A stretch of 64,000 nt of DNA from Motiliproteus sp965230735 (GTDB taxonomy: Bacteria; Pseudomonadota; Gammaproteobacteria; Pseudomonadales; Balneatricaceae), in the NCBI RefSeq assembly GCF_965230735.1, contig NZ_OZ246016.1:2604001-2668000 (forward strand). Reading direction: 5' to 3'. Made by a program: the position numbers and the translations under genes. This document shows, one piece after another, positions 1-10,700 of the stretch (the first letter of the stretch is position 1; every line of letters begins with the position of its first letter). The notes beneath the pieces are model-generated. The model did not search any database. It saw only the letters and a list, made by a program, of their open reading frames with translations, and was not told the DNA's origin.

Positions 1-1017
1 CTCCTGGTTGGCATAACGGTCGCGGGAGTCGTCGACCTGGGTGCGCTTGCCGAACAGCGCGTCGGCCTCGTCGAAGAACAGGATCCACTCCTTGTTCTCG
101 GCGGTGTCAAAGATCCGGGCCAGGTTCTTTTCGGTCTCGCCGATATATTTAGAAACCATCAGGCTCAAATCGATCTTGTAGGTATCCCGTCCACAGTAGT
201 GGCCCAGCAGGCTGGCCGAGAGGGTTTTACCGGTTCCCGGCGAGCCGTGGAACAGCGCCGTATAGCCGGGTGTCAGTCGGTCTTCCATCTGCCAGTCATC
301 CATCAGTACGTCTCTGTACTTGACCCAGTCGGCGATCTCCTGCAACTGGGCCAGCACCAGTTGCGGCAGGATCAGCTGCTCCCAGCGTCGTTTGGTGCTG
401 ATCTTGCGCGCCGGGAAGTCGGCATTGAAGGCCGGCTTGAACGGGCAACCGGTGGTCAGATGGTCCTGAATATCCTTCGGCATGGTCAGCGCTGCGCTGG
501 TCCAGGGCTCCTGCGGGCCCAGTGAGTGGGACTGGATCAAGCCCCGGCGGAACAGCTCGGAACCCGGCTCCAGGTAGGGATTGGCCTTGAAACGCTCCTC
601 CAGCGCATCGCCGGCCAGTAGAAACAGGGCGGTTTCGATGCTGGGTAGAAACCCGCCGTGACCTTGGGACTGCAAACCACCGAATTCGGTATGGCCGCGT
701 TCGGTAAGCTTGTTGCGGGCGAACAGTACGTCGAGCATCTGTGGACGCACATAGGGGGTGATCACCAGCACCAGAATCAACCGTTGAGCCGGCTCGAGGC
801 GGAGCTTTTCGATCAACCGGGTCAGATTGGCGTTTGCAGGCAATGACGGCGGCGGTAGTCTGTCGAAACGAAAATGTAACGGCTCAGTATCGCTGTAGAA
901 ATACGCTTCGAGGCGGGCCTCCAGGATCTGGGCCAGCCACTGCAGCTCCTGCTCCAGAGCCTCAGCGTTGAGGCGGGGCTGTTTCACCAGCGCACATGAA
1001 TCGGTTGCGGCAGCCAT
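1..1017 (-). CDS. eCIS AAA+ ATPase (Afp15/PVC15-like), 3' part outside window
   Basis: AAA+ ATPase of a contractile injection system; in Afp/PVC particles this gene product is needed for assembly but is not part of the finished tail. The visible 339 codons have an N-terminal helical domain, then a Walker A motif GSPGTGKT at residues 258-265 and a Walker B FFDEAD at residues 314-319. The reading frame runs off the left edge before sensor motifs and stop. The ATG at 1017 lies inside the end of the upstream tape-measure gene (34-bp overlap), which indicates translational coupling. Neighbour order (tape measure then ATPase) is the standard eCIS order and argues against a T6SS ClpV, which has a different domain layout. 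Confidence 0.9.
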   Translation of the reverse strand, partial: MAAATDSCALVKQPRLNAEALEQELQWLAQILEARLEAYFYSDTEPLHFRFDRLPPPSLPANANLTRLIEKLRLEPAQRLILVLVITPYVRPQMLDVLFARNKLTERGHTEFGGLQSQGHGGFLPSIETALFLLAGDALEERFKANPYLEPGSELFRRGLIQSHSLGPQEPWTSAALTMPKDIQDHLTTGCPFKPAFNADFPARKISTKRRWEQLILPQLVLAQLQEIADWVKYRDVLMDDWQMEDRLTPGYTALFHGSPGTGKTLSASLLGHYCGRDTYKIDLSLMVSKYIGETEKNLARIFDTAENKEWILFFDEADALFGKRTQVDDSRDRYANQE

Positions 1018-2564
1018 AGCAGTTTCACCGTTTCGATTGAGAAAGGCAGTTGGTCTAGCAGTACATCCATACCCTGGCGTTCGATCCAGAGTTGCCACTG
1101 TTGCTCCTGTTGGCGGATCAGCCCTTGGCGTTGCAGAAAAGCCTGCCGCAGGCCGTTGGCAGAGGTGCTCTTCAACCCGCTCCAATGGCTCAACAGGGAG
1201 TCGAGCAACAGGTCCAGCTCGGTGATCAGCTCGGGAGGCAGCGATTGCTCGTCGATCAGCAGCAACGAATCCGGATCAAGAGCCAGTAGCACCTTGATCC
1301 AGCCCAGCTGGTGTTCCGGCAGATGCTGCTGACCGGTGGCCAGGTAGATCAGCGCTTTGGCGGCAAGCGCTGTGTTGTGCCGTTTTAGCTGCTGGTTCGT
1401 GTCCAGCCAGCTCATCCGCTCGAACAAACGGGGTAGATAGGGGGCCAGCAGAATCAACCCGGCAAAGCTGACCCGGCAGCTGGGTGTTTCGAGTCGTTGC
1501 TGCTTGGTAGCCGCGGTTACAGAGGATGATCTGGCGGGGTTTGTGGCTGGCTCTGACGCGGATGTTTGCGGCAACAAGTCGTAGTGTCGGAGTCGCTGTT
1601 CCAGCTGCCGTTGCTGGGAGGGCGAGAGCCGCAGCTGTTGCAGAATCTGCTCAAACTGTAGATTGGTAAGTCCCGGTAAAGAAAGGCCGGGCGTAGGCAG
1701 CGCTTGTGGGGGAGCCACCGCGGCAAGGACCAGTGCGCCCTGCTGTGGGCTGATCAGCTCCCCCTTGGAGGCCAGTTGCCGCAGGGATTGGAGTAATGCG
1801 GTTTGCGATCGTTTTTGATCGGGATCGCCGAGGGCCTGCTGCCAGGTGGCAGACCTGTTAGTGCCGAGCAACAACTGTAGCAGGCGGACCCAGGCCTCGA
1901 ATCGCTCGAGCCGAGGCATCAGGGTGTTAAGGCTTTGGGGGTTATCAAGCAGGGGTAGCCAGCGTTGCTCCGGTCGTTCGTTCTCTGACAGGTACCAGGG
2001 CAGACTCCCCTGATGTAGATAGTAAAGCAGCGATTCCCAGCCCAGTTGATGCTCGTTTAACGGTGCTGTTGGCCGTTCGGATCCCGGGTCCGACTCGTCA
2101 GCGAAGCCCTCTTGGCCTGATGCCGTCTGTCTGAGGTCGGAATGGCTTGCTGTATTGGATGGTTGATCAGCCGTCGCACCGGGCATACCCGGTTCCAGGC
2201 TGGCGTTCAGCTGCTGTGCCAATAGCTGGGGCAGTTGCTGTTGCAGTGCCTGAAGCAGTTGCTGCGGGTCGTTCAGTTGCGCGGGGCTTAGACTTAGCGG
2301 CAACTCCAGTTTGGGCAGATAAAACCACGGGGTTGTCGAATTTGGAGGCGAATCCGATCGCCGCTGAAGTGCTTCAGATAGGGCGTTATCCAAGCTTTCG
2401 CTGATTAGCGCCGTGCTCTGTTGCAAGGCGGTCCGCAATGCTAGCGCCAGGCTGGCGTCGGCGTTGCTCGATAACTGCGCCTGTAGCCGCAAGCGTCTGA
2501 TGCGGTGCGGCGGCGGTCGGGCTGGTGGCTCGGCCGTCGAACGGAAATCCGGGTTAGAATCCAC
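984..2564 (-). CDS. eCIS tape measure protein (Afp14-like)
   Basis: Tape-measure protein that sets tail length inside the inner tube. The 526-aa product starts with a HRIRRLRLQAQL segment and a long helical, Gln/Leu-rich middle. The C-terminal half has the hallmark segments of the contractile injection system tape-measure family: LILLAPYLPRLFERM, a following YLATG..HLPEHQL stretch, and the terminal pattern of a WSGLKSTS segment, a LRQAFLQRQG segment and a closing LDQLPFSI with a final PQPIHVRW. It overlaps the preceding 884-aa gene by 11 bp and the following ATPase by 34 bp, so it is one operon. Identity rests on recalled family motifs and on position. Confidence 0.87.
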   Translation of the reverse strand: MDSNPDFRSTAEPPARPPPHRIRRLRLQAQLSSNADASLALALRTALQQSTALISESLDNALSEALQRRSDSPPNSTTPWFYLPKLELPLSLSPAQLNDPQQLLQALQQQLPQLLAQQLNASLEPGMPGATADQPSNTASHSDLRQTASGQEGFADESDPGSERPTAPLNEHQLGWESLLYYLHQGSLPWYLSENERPEQRWLPLLDNPQSLNTLMPRLERFEAWVRLLQLLLGTNRSATWQQALGDPDQKRSQTALLQSLRQLASKGELISPQQGALVLAAVAPPQALPTPGLSLPGLTNLQFEQILQQLRLSPSQQRQLEQRLRHYDLLPQTSASEPATNPARSSSVTAATKQQRLETPSCRVSFAGLILLAPYLPRLFERMSWLDTNQQLKRHNTALAAKALIYLATGQQHLPEHQLGWIKVLLALDPDSLLLIDEQSLPPELITELDLLLDSLLSHWSGLKSTSANGLRQAFLQRQGLIRQQEQQWQLWIERQGMDVLLDQLPFSIETVKLLWLPQPIHVRW

Positions 2565-5208
2565 CGAGACGCCCTCCCAGTCGGCTCGTCAGATCGGTGC
2601 GTAGGCGGGTATCACCGATCCCGCCGATGCCGGTTTTGACAACATCGATAGCCGCCTGATTATCGGACAGGGCGGTGCTGCCGCTAACGATTTTATCGAC
2701 GGCCAGCTGGCCACCACTGCCGGCGGCCAGGGTCGGTTCCTTGGCGGTATAGTCAGCCAGTTCCACGATGCTGCCGGCCATCTGTTCCTGGGCCTGGGTT
2801 TTCTTGGTCTGGAGCAGCTGTCTCTCTTCGGGACTGTCGGTTTGCTGGATTTTTGCATCGTAAGTTTGAATCTGGGTTTCAAGTGCAACCAATTGATTTG
2901 CAAGCGCGTCGGCAAAGCGGTCGCCGATTGTCGGCGCCGTCGAGGTGGACAGTTTGGTGCCCGAGTCGGCCGCATAGAGATCCCGCACGATGCCCAGCGA
3001 GTTCTTGAAGACATCGCTGTAAACCGATTGGAATTGGATCTTTTCATCGATTCGAAGGTTTAGATCATTGCCGAAATCGGCAAATTTCCGTTCGATCTCG
3101 AAATCCAGTGACGGCATAACCTGGATTCCCGGCAGCGGAATCGACTGAAACGGTGGCTTGGGTCGCGGCAGGGGCGGACGGACGGCCTCCTGCTGCTCCG
3201 GTTCGATGTAGTGGGACAGCATGGCGCTACCGACGACTGTCCCTCCGCTGTTATAAAACAGCACAAAGGTGCCGCCGCGGGGCACGCCACAGCCCACTTC
3301 CAGTCCCGGATGCTGGTTGACGAAATTGGGTAGCAGGTGGTCCTCAGTGTCTCTTTGGTCCTGTTCCTTGTTGATCCGGTCGATCCAATCGACCCAGATC
3401 GGGCTGCGGTTGACGATCAATTGATCGAAAGAGGTGGGGAAGTGGGTATTGGAGACCCGGGCAACGTCATTTTTGAACAGTCCCGCGGTCTTGATCACCT
3501 TGCCGATCTCGGCGTTGAAGCTCTGTTGTTCATCGTCGCTGAGCACCGGTTTTTTCAGCAGGTTGATGGCGTTCTGGCTGCTGTTGCTGATATCGGCATC
3601 GCGATTGCTGACCTGCAGCCTGATATCGGTGATGTCGCCGTCACGGATGCGCTGGCCGTCGGCTTCGTTGATCACGGCGCTTTTGAACTGGTTGCTGAAA
3701 GTCGACACATCCTGGAGCTGATAACTCAGGTCCTGCTTCAGCAGGTACTGAAAATCGCGCAGTCCCCAGCGGGGTCGCAGGCGGGGTTTCAGAACCTGGC
3801 GGAAATCGCCCTCTACCAGGGTGCCGGTGACACTGAAGGGCAGATGGTGCTGGCGGATCAGCTTACGCAGGCTCGACTCCGTCGAGCTGAAGGATTTCCC
3901 GATCACCCCTTCGATCCGATAGCCGTCGAACTCGCATTGACGTCGGAGCAGCGGATTTTCTGCACCACCCTGGGGCTGGTTGTGGCCAGCATGATAACCG
4001 AGCAGATAACGATTTCTTCCCTGACGTCGCGCCTCGAAGCTCCAGTGATTGAACATCGCGGTTTGATAGTAACCGGGTACGCTGGGTTCGCTGCACCTTG
4101 AAGGTGTGACCTTCAACGCACCGATATGGCTCCAGCCGAACTGACTCAGCAACGCATCGAGTTTGTCCAGCTGAAACGCCAGTCGGACCAGGTTGTCATC
4201 GGCGCCGGCGGCAGAGGGATAAAAGCCACTGCGCAGCCCCACAGCATCCAGCCCGCCCAGTAGCAAGTGTTTGGCGGCCATGGTCGTTGCCAGTGGCTGT
4301 GGCTGTAGCTGGTTCAGACTGTCGAGCAGGTCGTTCCAGCCTTGAGCCAGATCGCCGAGAAACTCGTAGTAGTACAGCAGCCGAGTACTTTCGGTTCGGG
4401 AGCGGTTGTGGATCGCACTGAGGCGGGTACTCCAGCCGCTGCCGGGGCTGTTGTCGAGGTAGGGCTGCAGCAGTGGTCGGATCCGTTGGCCAAACAGGAG
4501 TAGATCACTGTGTAACTCGGTAAAAGCGCTGTCACAGGCGCTACGAAGCTGTTTGAACCATTCGGCCTGGGTGTTGATCCCCGGTGACAGTTGAACCGCC
4601 GCCGGATAGCGTCGCTGGAGATCATTGAGCGGCAGATCGGAGGTGCCGACCGGGCTTAGCAGCTGTTGAGCAAAATCCGCCGTGGTAGCCAGCAAGCGGG
4701 GCCGATTGATGTAAGTGCGGCTGCCGTTGTCGCACTGGGTGCCGGTGCAAATATCCTTGTCTTCGATATAGGCTTCGGCCAGTAGCACAAAGGCTAATCC
4801 CGGCAGGTTGTTCAGCTCGGCTATCGGATTAGCATCGGCATCGGTTTCATCCTGGGGAATCAGTTGCCACAGTGGCATACGTCCGTCTTCGGTGCCGAAC
4901 GGGGGGTATTCGGGCGCCTGCAGCGGGTAGGCTTTGAAACGATCGAACTGCCGGGGCTGCTGATTGATCAACAGATCACCGTCGGTGGTGATCCCCAGCC
5001 CCTTGGACAGCAGCAGAGCGGATCCCACAGAACTGACCGTCAGACCCTCAATGATGCCGACACCGGTCAGGAGGGTACGGCTGAGCCGATCCTGATCATC
5101 CAGATAGTCGCTGATACTGTTGAGCTGCTGCTCGGTCAGCACCTGATCTTTCACAAAGACCGTGTACTGCTGTGAGATCTTTGCAAGGCTGTTATGTAAG
5201 CTGGTCAT
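2554..5208 (-). CDS. eCIS-associated 884-aa protein in the Afp13 position, function unknown
   Basis: Large protein between the Afp12-like baseplate gene (4-bp ATGA overlap) and the tape measure (11-bp overlap), so it is translationally tied to the particle genes. The N-terminus (residues about 20-60) has a QVLTEQQLNSISDYLDDQDR segment followed by LSRTLLTGVGIIEGL, a domain I recall from eCIS loci of other phyla. No enzyme motif is visible. Residues about 750-830 are predicted coiled coil (alternating Gln/Glu/Leu, then an alanine-rich tail ending in two RLGG repeats). No signal peptide. In Afp this position is held by the tail fibre, so a fibre, collar or baseplate accessory role is possible. 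This is inference from position only. Confidence 0.7.
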   Translation of the reverse strand: MTSLHNSLAKISQQYTVFVKDQVLTEQQLNSISDYLDDQDRLSRTLLTGVGIIEGLTVSSVGSALLLSKGLGITTDGDLLINQQPRQFDRFKAYPLQAPEYPPFGTEDGRMPLWQLIPQDETDADANPIAELNNLPGLAFVLLAEAYIEDKDICTGTQCDNGSRTYINRPRLLATTADFAQQLLSPVGTSDLPLNDLQRRYPAAVQLSPGINTQAEWFKQLRSACDSAFTELHSDLLLFGQRIRPLLQPYLDNSPGSGWSTRLSAIHNRSRTESTRLLYYYEFLGDLAQGWNDLLDSLNQLQPQPLATTMAAKHLLLGGLDAVGLRSGFYPSAAGADDNLVRLAFQLDKLDALLSQFGWSHIGALKVTPSRCSEPSVPGYYQTAMFNHWSFEARRQGRNRYLLGYHAGHNQPQGGAENPLLRRQCEFDGYRIEGVIGKSFSSTESSLRKLIRQHHLPFSVTGTLVEGDFRQVLKPRLRPRWGLRDFQYLLKQDLSYQLQDVSTFSNQFKSAVINEADGQRIRDGDITDIRLQVSNRDADISNSSQNAINLLKKPVLSDDEQQSFNAEIGKVIKTAGLFKNDVARVSNTHFPTSFDQLIVNRSPIWVDWIDRINKEQDQRDTEDHLLPNFVNQHPGLEVGCGVPRGGTFVLFYNSGGTVVGSAMLSHYIEPEQQEAVRPPLPRPKPPFQSIPLPGIQVMPSLDFEIERKFADFGNDLNLRIDEKIQFQSVYSDVFKNSLGIVRDLYAADSGTKLSTSTAPTIGDRFADALANQLVALETQIQTYDAKIQQTDSPEERQLLQTKKTQAQEQMAGSIVELADYTAKEPTLAAGSGGQLAVDKIVSGSTALSDNQAAIDVVKTGIGGIGDTRLRTDLTSRLGGRLGGF

Positions 5209-7763
5209 AGTGACTCCTTAAAGGTCCCCAGCGCGGTTCGGCCGATCACGAAGCCGCCCTGGTCAGACTTGCAGTCGTGGAGCTGCTCCACCGGGTAAAC
5301 GTTGTTGATGTTGCCCAAGGCATCGATAAGGCGTTGTTTTTTCAGTTGCGGATCGACAACGCTGGCACCGTGCAACACCCCCAGCCAATCGCGGTAGACC
5401 TTCTCCAGCACCGCCATCTGCTGTTGGTCGATCCAGCAGACCCTGGGCATGATGTGGGCCGGCACCTCGGCGCGGATCACCGACTCGCAATAACGACGGA
5501 ACTCCGGGTTAGCGAAGCGGGCGCCGTAGGCTGGCAGGATGATATGAATCTGGTAGCTGTAGGGATCGATACAGTCGTCGCAGCTGTCATCGATGCAGAC
5601 CGGCAGCTGTGGGTCGTCATCGCTCTGGGGCAGCAGCAGGCTGTGCTCAATCAGGTACAGCCCCTCGCTGCTGTAGTTGACACTCAGATTTTCGACCACC
5701 TGCTCGATCGCGCCCCGGGCCTGCGGTTCGGTGTCGAAGTATTCGATCCGGCGGGCGATGATCTCGCCGCTGTCGTCGACCAGGTTGAAGTAAAAACGCC
5801 CGTTCTTGGTTCGCCGCATCACATAGTGGGAGGGCAGCATTCCGAACAGAATCGCCAGCCGCATCTCGGCACGGGCGGCTTTTTTGGTGGCGTAGCGGGT
5901 ACTGCTGCTGAGCAGGATGCTGTGATCGTCACGGTTGCGGATCCGGAAACGGAATTCATCGTCGGGGGTGTTGTCCAGCTCGGCGTAGATGTCGAACGCC
6001 ACGTCGCCGAGGTTTCGGCGCCGATGGTCGGCGATACCCAGCAGCCGACAGAGTCGCTTCTCCAGTCCTGAGACATTGTCGGTATTCCAGTAGTCGCGTT
6101 TGAGACCGGTGTTGTGGCCCAACCCCCGATCTCGGCTCAGCTCGGTTATCTGTTGGTGGAACTGGCTCTTGTAGCGCAGCGTTGCCTGCGGTGACAGCCC
6201 GAAGGCGTTCAACATCACATCGGTCAAGCCGGTCAGATCCTCACCGAAGCGGGCTACCATAAAGTCCAGCAGCCGGTTGCGGCGCTCAAGATCGACCACC
6301 GGATCGCTGATCAGTTGCTTCAGGTTAGCTTCGGCCTCGGGGGCTTCGCCGTAGAGTTTGCGCCAGTCGGTGATGCTGGTCGGCAACTGGCCGAAATAGC
6401 TGGCCTGCTGTTGATCGTCCGGCGATAGCAGCTCGCGGAACTGGTGTGCCTGCATGAGGAGGTTGGCGGCCAGCTGATCGATAAAGGCCAGGTAGCCGCG
6501 CAGTTGCAGCACCTGGGCTTTGCGAGCCGCGTCGGCATCGCTCGGTAGACCGGTCGATCCCAGACCGTAGATGGCTGGCAGGTCGCTCTGAACACTTTGG
6601 TAGTCGGCGATATCGCGGCTGATACCGAGCGGGTCAGCCGTAGCGTAATCGACCGCCGTTGACGATTGTTGTGGCTGCTTGATGCGTTGTTTCAGCTGCG
6701 CCAAGGCGGCGGACTTGTCGTAGAACACTAGCATCTGGCGCTTGAACAAACTGAGGTTGCCGCCCTGGGGTTTCAGCACTGCGTTCTTGTCGCTGGCGAC
6801 CGGCACGATCCAGGGGTTACCCAGCGGCTGCTTCAAACCTTCCGGATTGATGACCAACTCGCGCACCGCCACCACCGAATCGATATCCATAATCAGGCTG
6901 ATCAGATCCGACAGCCGGATCTGCGTTTTCAGCTCAGCCTGAGCCAGGGTATCCCTATCGATAGGCCCGTGATGCAACAGCGGTCCATCGAACAGGGAAT
7001 CGGCCCAGTTGAGACTGGACAGGGCGTCTGGCACTGATTGAGGTTCGAGCGGCATTTGCAGGTGTTGATGCACGGCCAGCATGACCTCGATAAACACCTG
7101 CTGCGGGTCGGCCTTCGGGGCGATCTCGATTTCACCGCAAAGGATGAAGTTCTGTTGCTGGATCAGAGTTGGTGTTTCGAACCACTCGCACAGATTTCGC
7201 TGAGCGCTGAGCCGCGACTGCGCGCCGGCGATCGCCTCTGCTTTGGCCTGGGCATTGAGTCCGTCGATCAAGTCCAGGCGGACTTGGTAGCCACCGCTGA
7301 CCGCCAGCGTTTTGATTCCGTTCCCCGAACGGGCCGTGCGGCTGACCTGACCGGTTCGACAGTCCAGGTACAGCGGCAAGGGTAAGGGTTCGATCCAGGC
7401 ATTGCGGATCGAAGGCAGGTCGATCAGCAGCTTACGGTAGTCGGTTTCGGTCAGCGGGGCGCAAGGCAGCATCTGGTCAGCGGCAGGGAAATGCTGTGAT
7501 ATCAGTGCCTGTTTCCGGGCCATGTCGGTATCGGCCAAGCCATCGACCAGTATGTCGGTGATCGGCCAGTCCATGCGGTAGCTGAGCTCGGTCAGCAGAT
7601 AACTGATCACCTCCAGCAAGGTAATGCCCGGATCGTGGCGGTTGTAATCGGTCCAGATCTTACCGCTGAGTTCGATCAGCTGGCTGATGCCGTTGTTGTA
7701 CAGCCGGTTCACGTCCAGGCTCGGATCAACCTTTGCGTTGGGATCGAGGTGCAGATCAGTCAT
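5205..7763 (-). CDS. eCIS baseplate wedge protein (Afp12-like)
   Basis: Baseplate component, 852 aa. The N-terminus contains the family signature WTDYNRHDPGITLLE (residues about 39-53) followed by LLTELSYRMDW, which is typical of Afp12/PVC12 and related gp6-type wedge proteins. The C-terminal region has a cysteine cluster (VCIDDSCDDC, near residue 730), then a segment resembling baseplate proteins (PAHIMPRVCWID). It starts inside the end of the Afp11 gene (8-bp overlap) and ends in an ATGA overlap with the next gene. Together with Afp11 it would form the baseplate ring around the spike hub. Confidence 0.85.
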   Translation of the reverse strand: MTDLHLDPNAKVDPSLDVNRLYNNGISQLIELSGKIWTDYNRHDPGITLLEVISYLLTELSYRMDWPITDILVDGLADTDMARKQALISQHFPAADQMLPCAPLTETDYRKLLIDLPSIRNAWIEPLPLPLYLDCRTGQVSRTARSGNGIKTLAVSGGYQVRLDLIDGLNAQAKAEAIAGAQSRLSAQRNLCEWFETPTLIQQQNFILCGEIEIAPKADPQQVFIEVMLAVHQHLQMPLEPQSVPDALSSLNWADSLFDGPLLHHGPIDRDTLAQAELKTQIRLSDLISLIMDIDSVVAVRELVINPEGLKQPLGNPWIVPVASDKNAVLKPQGGNLSLFKRQMLVFYDKSAALAQLKQRIKQPQQSSTAVDYATADPLGISRDIADYQSVQSDLPAIYGLGSTGLPSDADAARKAQVLQLRGYLAFIDQLAANLLMQAHQFRELLSPDDQQQASYFGQLPTSITDWRKLYGEAPEAEANLKQLISDPVVDLERRNRLLDFMVARFGEDLTGLTDVMLNAFGLSPQATLRYKSQFHQQITELSRDRGLGHNTGLKRDYWNTDNVSGLEKRLCRLLGIADHRRRNLGDVAFDIYAELDNTPDDEFRFRIRNRDDHSILLSSSTRYATKKAARAEMRLAILFGMLPSHYVMRRTKNGRFYFNLVDDSGEIIARRIEYFDTEPQARGAIEQVVENLSVNYSSEGLYLIEHSLLLPQSDDDPQLPVCIDDSCDDCIDPYSYQIHIILPAYGARFANPEFRRYCESVIRAEVPAHIMPRVCWIDQQQMAVLEKVYRDWLGVLHGASVVDPQLKKQRLIDALGNINNVYPVEQLHDCKSDQGGFVIGRTALGTFKESL

Positions 7764-10700
7764 CGGCCGCTTCCTCGATCCGGTGTGACGGTGCCGAGGT
7801 CAGGATCTGTAACGCATTCTTCGGCTCGATCCGGTGGCTGTCGTCGGAATACAGTTCGCCGTCGCTGCTGCTCTGCAGCTGTACCTCGGTGATGAATTCC
7901 ACGTAGGGCAGCCCCTCGATAAAGTCCGTCAGTACCGACTTGTAGATCTGCCCGCCGAACAGCGGTCCCCGCTGTTGCTCATCCAGCCAGGGCGATAATC
8001 GGTTGCGGATGGCCCGCTGCAGCTGCTGTTGGTAGTGGTTGAACTCGTATCCCTGTCTAAACCGCACGGCTAGGCTCATCCGGACCTGCAGATAGCTCGG
8101 ATTGCGCACATGGACCTGCACCTGCATCGGTTTGCGGGTATCGAGGAACGACTGCACCTCGTCGAGGGTCTGGCTGTCGACCAACGGTCGTAGTGGATCG
8201 ACGGCATTCTCACTCTGGACGTAGGGTAGCAGTAGTACACAGGTGTGCCCCGGTGCCTGCCAGTTGGCCGAATCGGCCGTTGGCCGGGTATGCGGGATCG
8301 CCTTGACCCGGTAGAGTCGATCAAAGCGTTCGAGTACCAGGGTCTCGTAGTCACGAAGGCTCAGGGCCCGGTCTTTATGGCGCAGCCGCTCGGAAACCCG
8401 GGCGGCAAATCGCTCATCGGTTTCCCGGGGGCGCCCGCCGAACCCTTCGTAGGGCTGTTCCACCGACTTGATTTCGGTGCGGGCGGTGTTGAATTTGGTG
8501 ATCGCGCCGGCAGGAAGCGGGTCAAACGAAGATGCCTGGTTTGAAGGCGTTCGGGGCAGGACGACGACTTCAATCGCGTTGCTGCGGATATCACGCAACA
8601 GACAGAGCGACTGAGGGTGTTCATCGACGGCCAGCTTTAACCACAGCAACCCGGACGGCATCAGACTGTTGTCGGTGGTGGCCTGAGGAGGTATCAGCAG
8701 CCTGACGATGCCGCTGCGCAGCAGACCGTTACTGCGATCGAAAATCAGCTCCTGCCGTGACAAGGGCTTCCAGTAATTATCACAGAGCACCGACCAACGG
8801 ACCGGTGATGGCTTGATTTGCGGATCGGCGCTGCCGTCGACTACCTGGAACAACAACTGCACACTGTCGCCGGGCTGCAGCTGCTCGATGCCCAATAGTA
8901 AGGCGCCCTGTTCCGGGTGCTGGGGCAGCAGGCTGACCGCCTTGTCATTGACGAAATCGAGTTGCTGACGCTGGTAGGCGTGCTCGCGTCGTTGCCCAAA
9001 GCAGTCCAGATGAAAAAAGCGAATCTCCGTGTTGGCGAAGGCCTGGGGCGAGCTGTCGGCGAGCGAGACCGGCTGGCTGTAGGCTTCATAGTCCAGACTT
9101 AGATCGCTGATCTGCGGCGTGTAGGGTTCGCTGATCATCGGCAGGCTGGGGTCGGTATTGAGTGCCAGGACGTTTTTGACGTAGGCGTTGCGATAGTGCT
9201 GATGGAAGAAATCCTGCTGCAGGATCAATTGAAGCCCCGGTTCCTTTCGTAGCGACGATCCGGGCACCCGGAGTTGGCTGAGGTCCTTCTGGATCGGGCG
9301 GCCGAGACGTTGGTAGACCGGATTGAGTCTTTGAAAGGCACCGAACTGCTTCTGTGCCCAGCGGCTGCGGTGCTGTCCCAGCGCCCGGGCATAGCCCTTG
9401 GTGTCGGGTCGACGTGGTGCGGCGGTGGCGGTTTCGGAGATGCTGAGCCTATGGCTGACCCCGGCATTGGTACCGTGGAACAGCGACAGTCCGGTTACAT
9501 TGAAGCCGCGGCCGTCTCCGTCCCGATAACCGGCATCGACGGTGAAGTAGGTGTTATCGACCCCTGCCGGCATGCCGACGTAGCTGGCATAGCCCGAATA
9601 GAGGCTCGAGAAACGCATCGGCGGACTCTTCCAGTCAAGCTTGATCGCGACCTGCCGCAACCGCTTGGAAAAGATCTCATCACCGCTTATCGACAGGGTA
9701 CTGCCTACCTGCGGGGTTGGGCCGAAGGGGAGGAAGTCGTTGTCGGGACTCACCCGGCCGACATCGGATTTGATGATCAGATTGCGGGCGCCGTTAACCT
9801 TGACCGCCAGCTCGACGCTGTGAATTTTGGCCGCGAACAACCGTTGTACCAACGGATCGGCAACCTCGCTGTTGAGCAGCAGCTGCATGACCGGATCGGG
9901 GGTGTCGAGCTGGAAACCCTGAAGTTGTGCTTGATAGCCGACGATGGCCGCCTCCTCGGCAGGGATCGTCACGCTGAGGTTGAGCGTGCTGCCGTCGATC
10001 TCGGCGTCGGCAAGGTATTCGTCGCTCCAACCGTCAAGGGTACTCAGGTGTACCCTGAACAGTTCCGCCAGCACGACCCTGTGGTCGGTCAGTTTGGTCG
10101 TCAGCGTCAGTTGCAGTTCGATACGGCGTTCGGCTTCACTGAGCTGCAGCAACGGCGACGATAGTGCAAAGCCGACGGCGGTTTTCGGCAGCGCTTCATG
10201 ACCGAAACCGGACCATTTGGGTTGTTGCTCGTCAAACGATTCGCCCAGCCCATCCGCCGAGTCAGCCACCAGGGCGACCTTGAACTGTCCGGGATTGCGG
10301 ATGGAGCGGAAGATGGCGCGTTTCTCCACCACCCGACTCTGGTTGATCAGGCTTTGCTCCACAGGTTCAACCAGAATCTCAGAGTTGTCCTGGCGCTTGC
10401 CCGCCGTGAGCCGATCGGAGGGTCCGAGCAACAGCTTGGGGACCTGTTTCTTCAGCGTCAGCACCAGGTGGGCGCGTTCGGTCACCGCGTCGGTCTTGGT
10501 GAACTTCAGTACATTACGGTAGTAGTGCTCCAGGTAGCGCTGTTTCAGCAGGTTGAGTTTGTGTTGGGGGCCCTGTTGGTAGCCGTCTAGAAAAACCTTT
10601 AACAGCGCCAGATGGGGTTCAACCTGACCCGCGCGCTCCTCCAGCCAGGGCAGTGCTTGGCCTGCTTCGAAGGGGAAGAATGCGGACCAGTCGGCATCGG

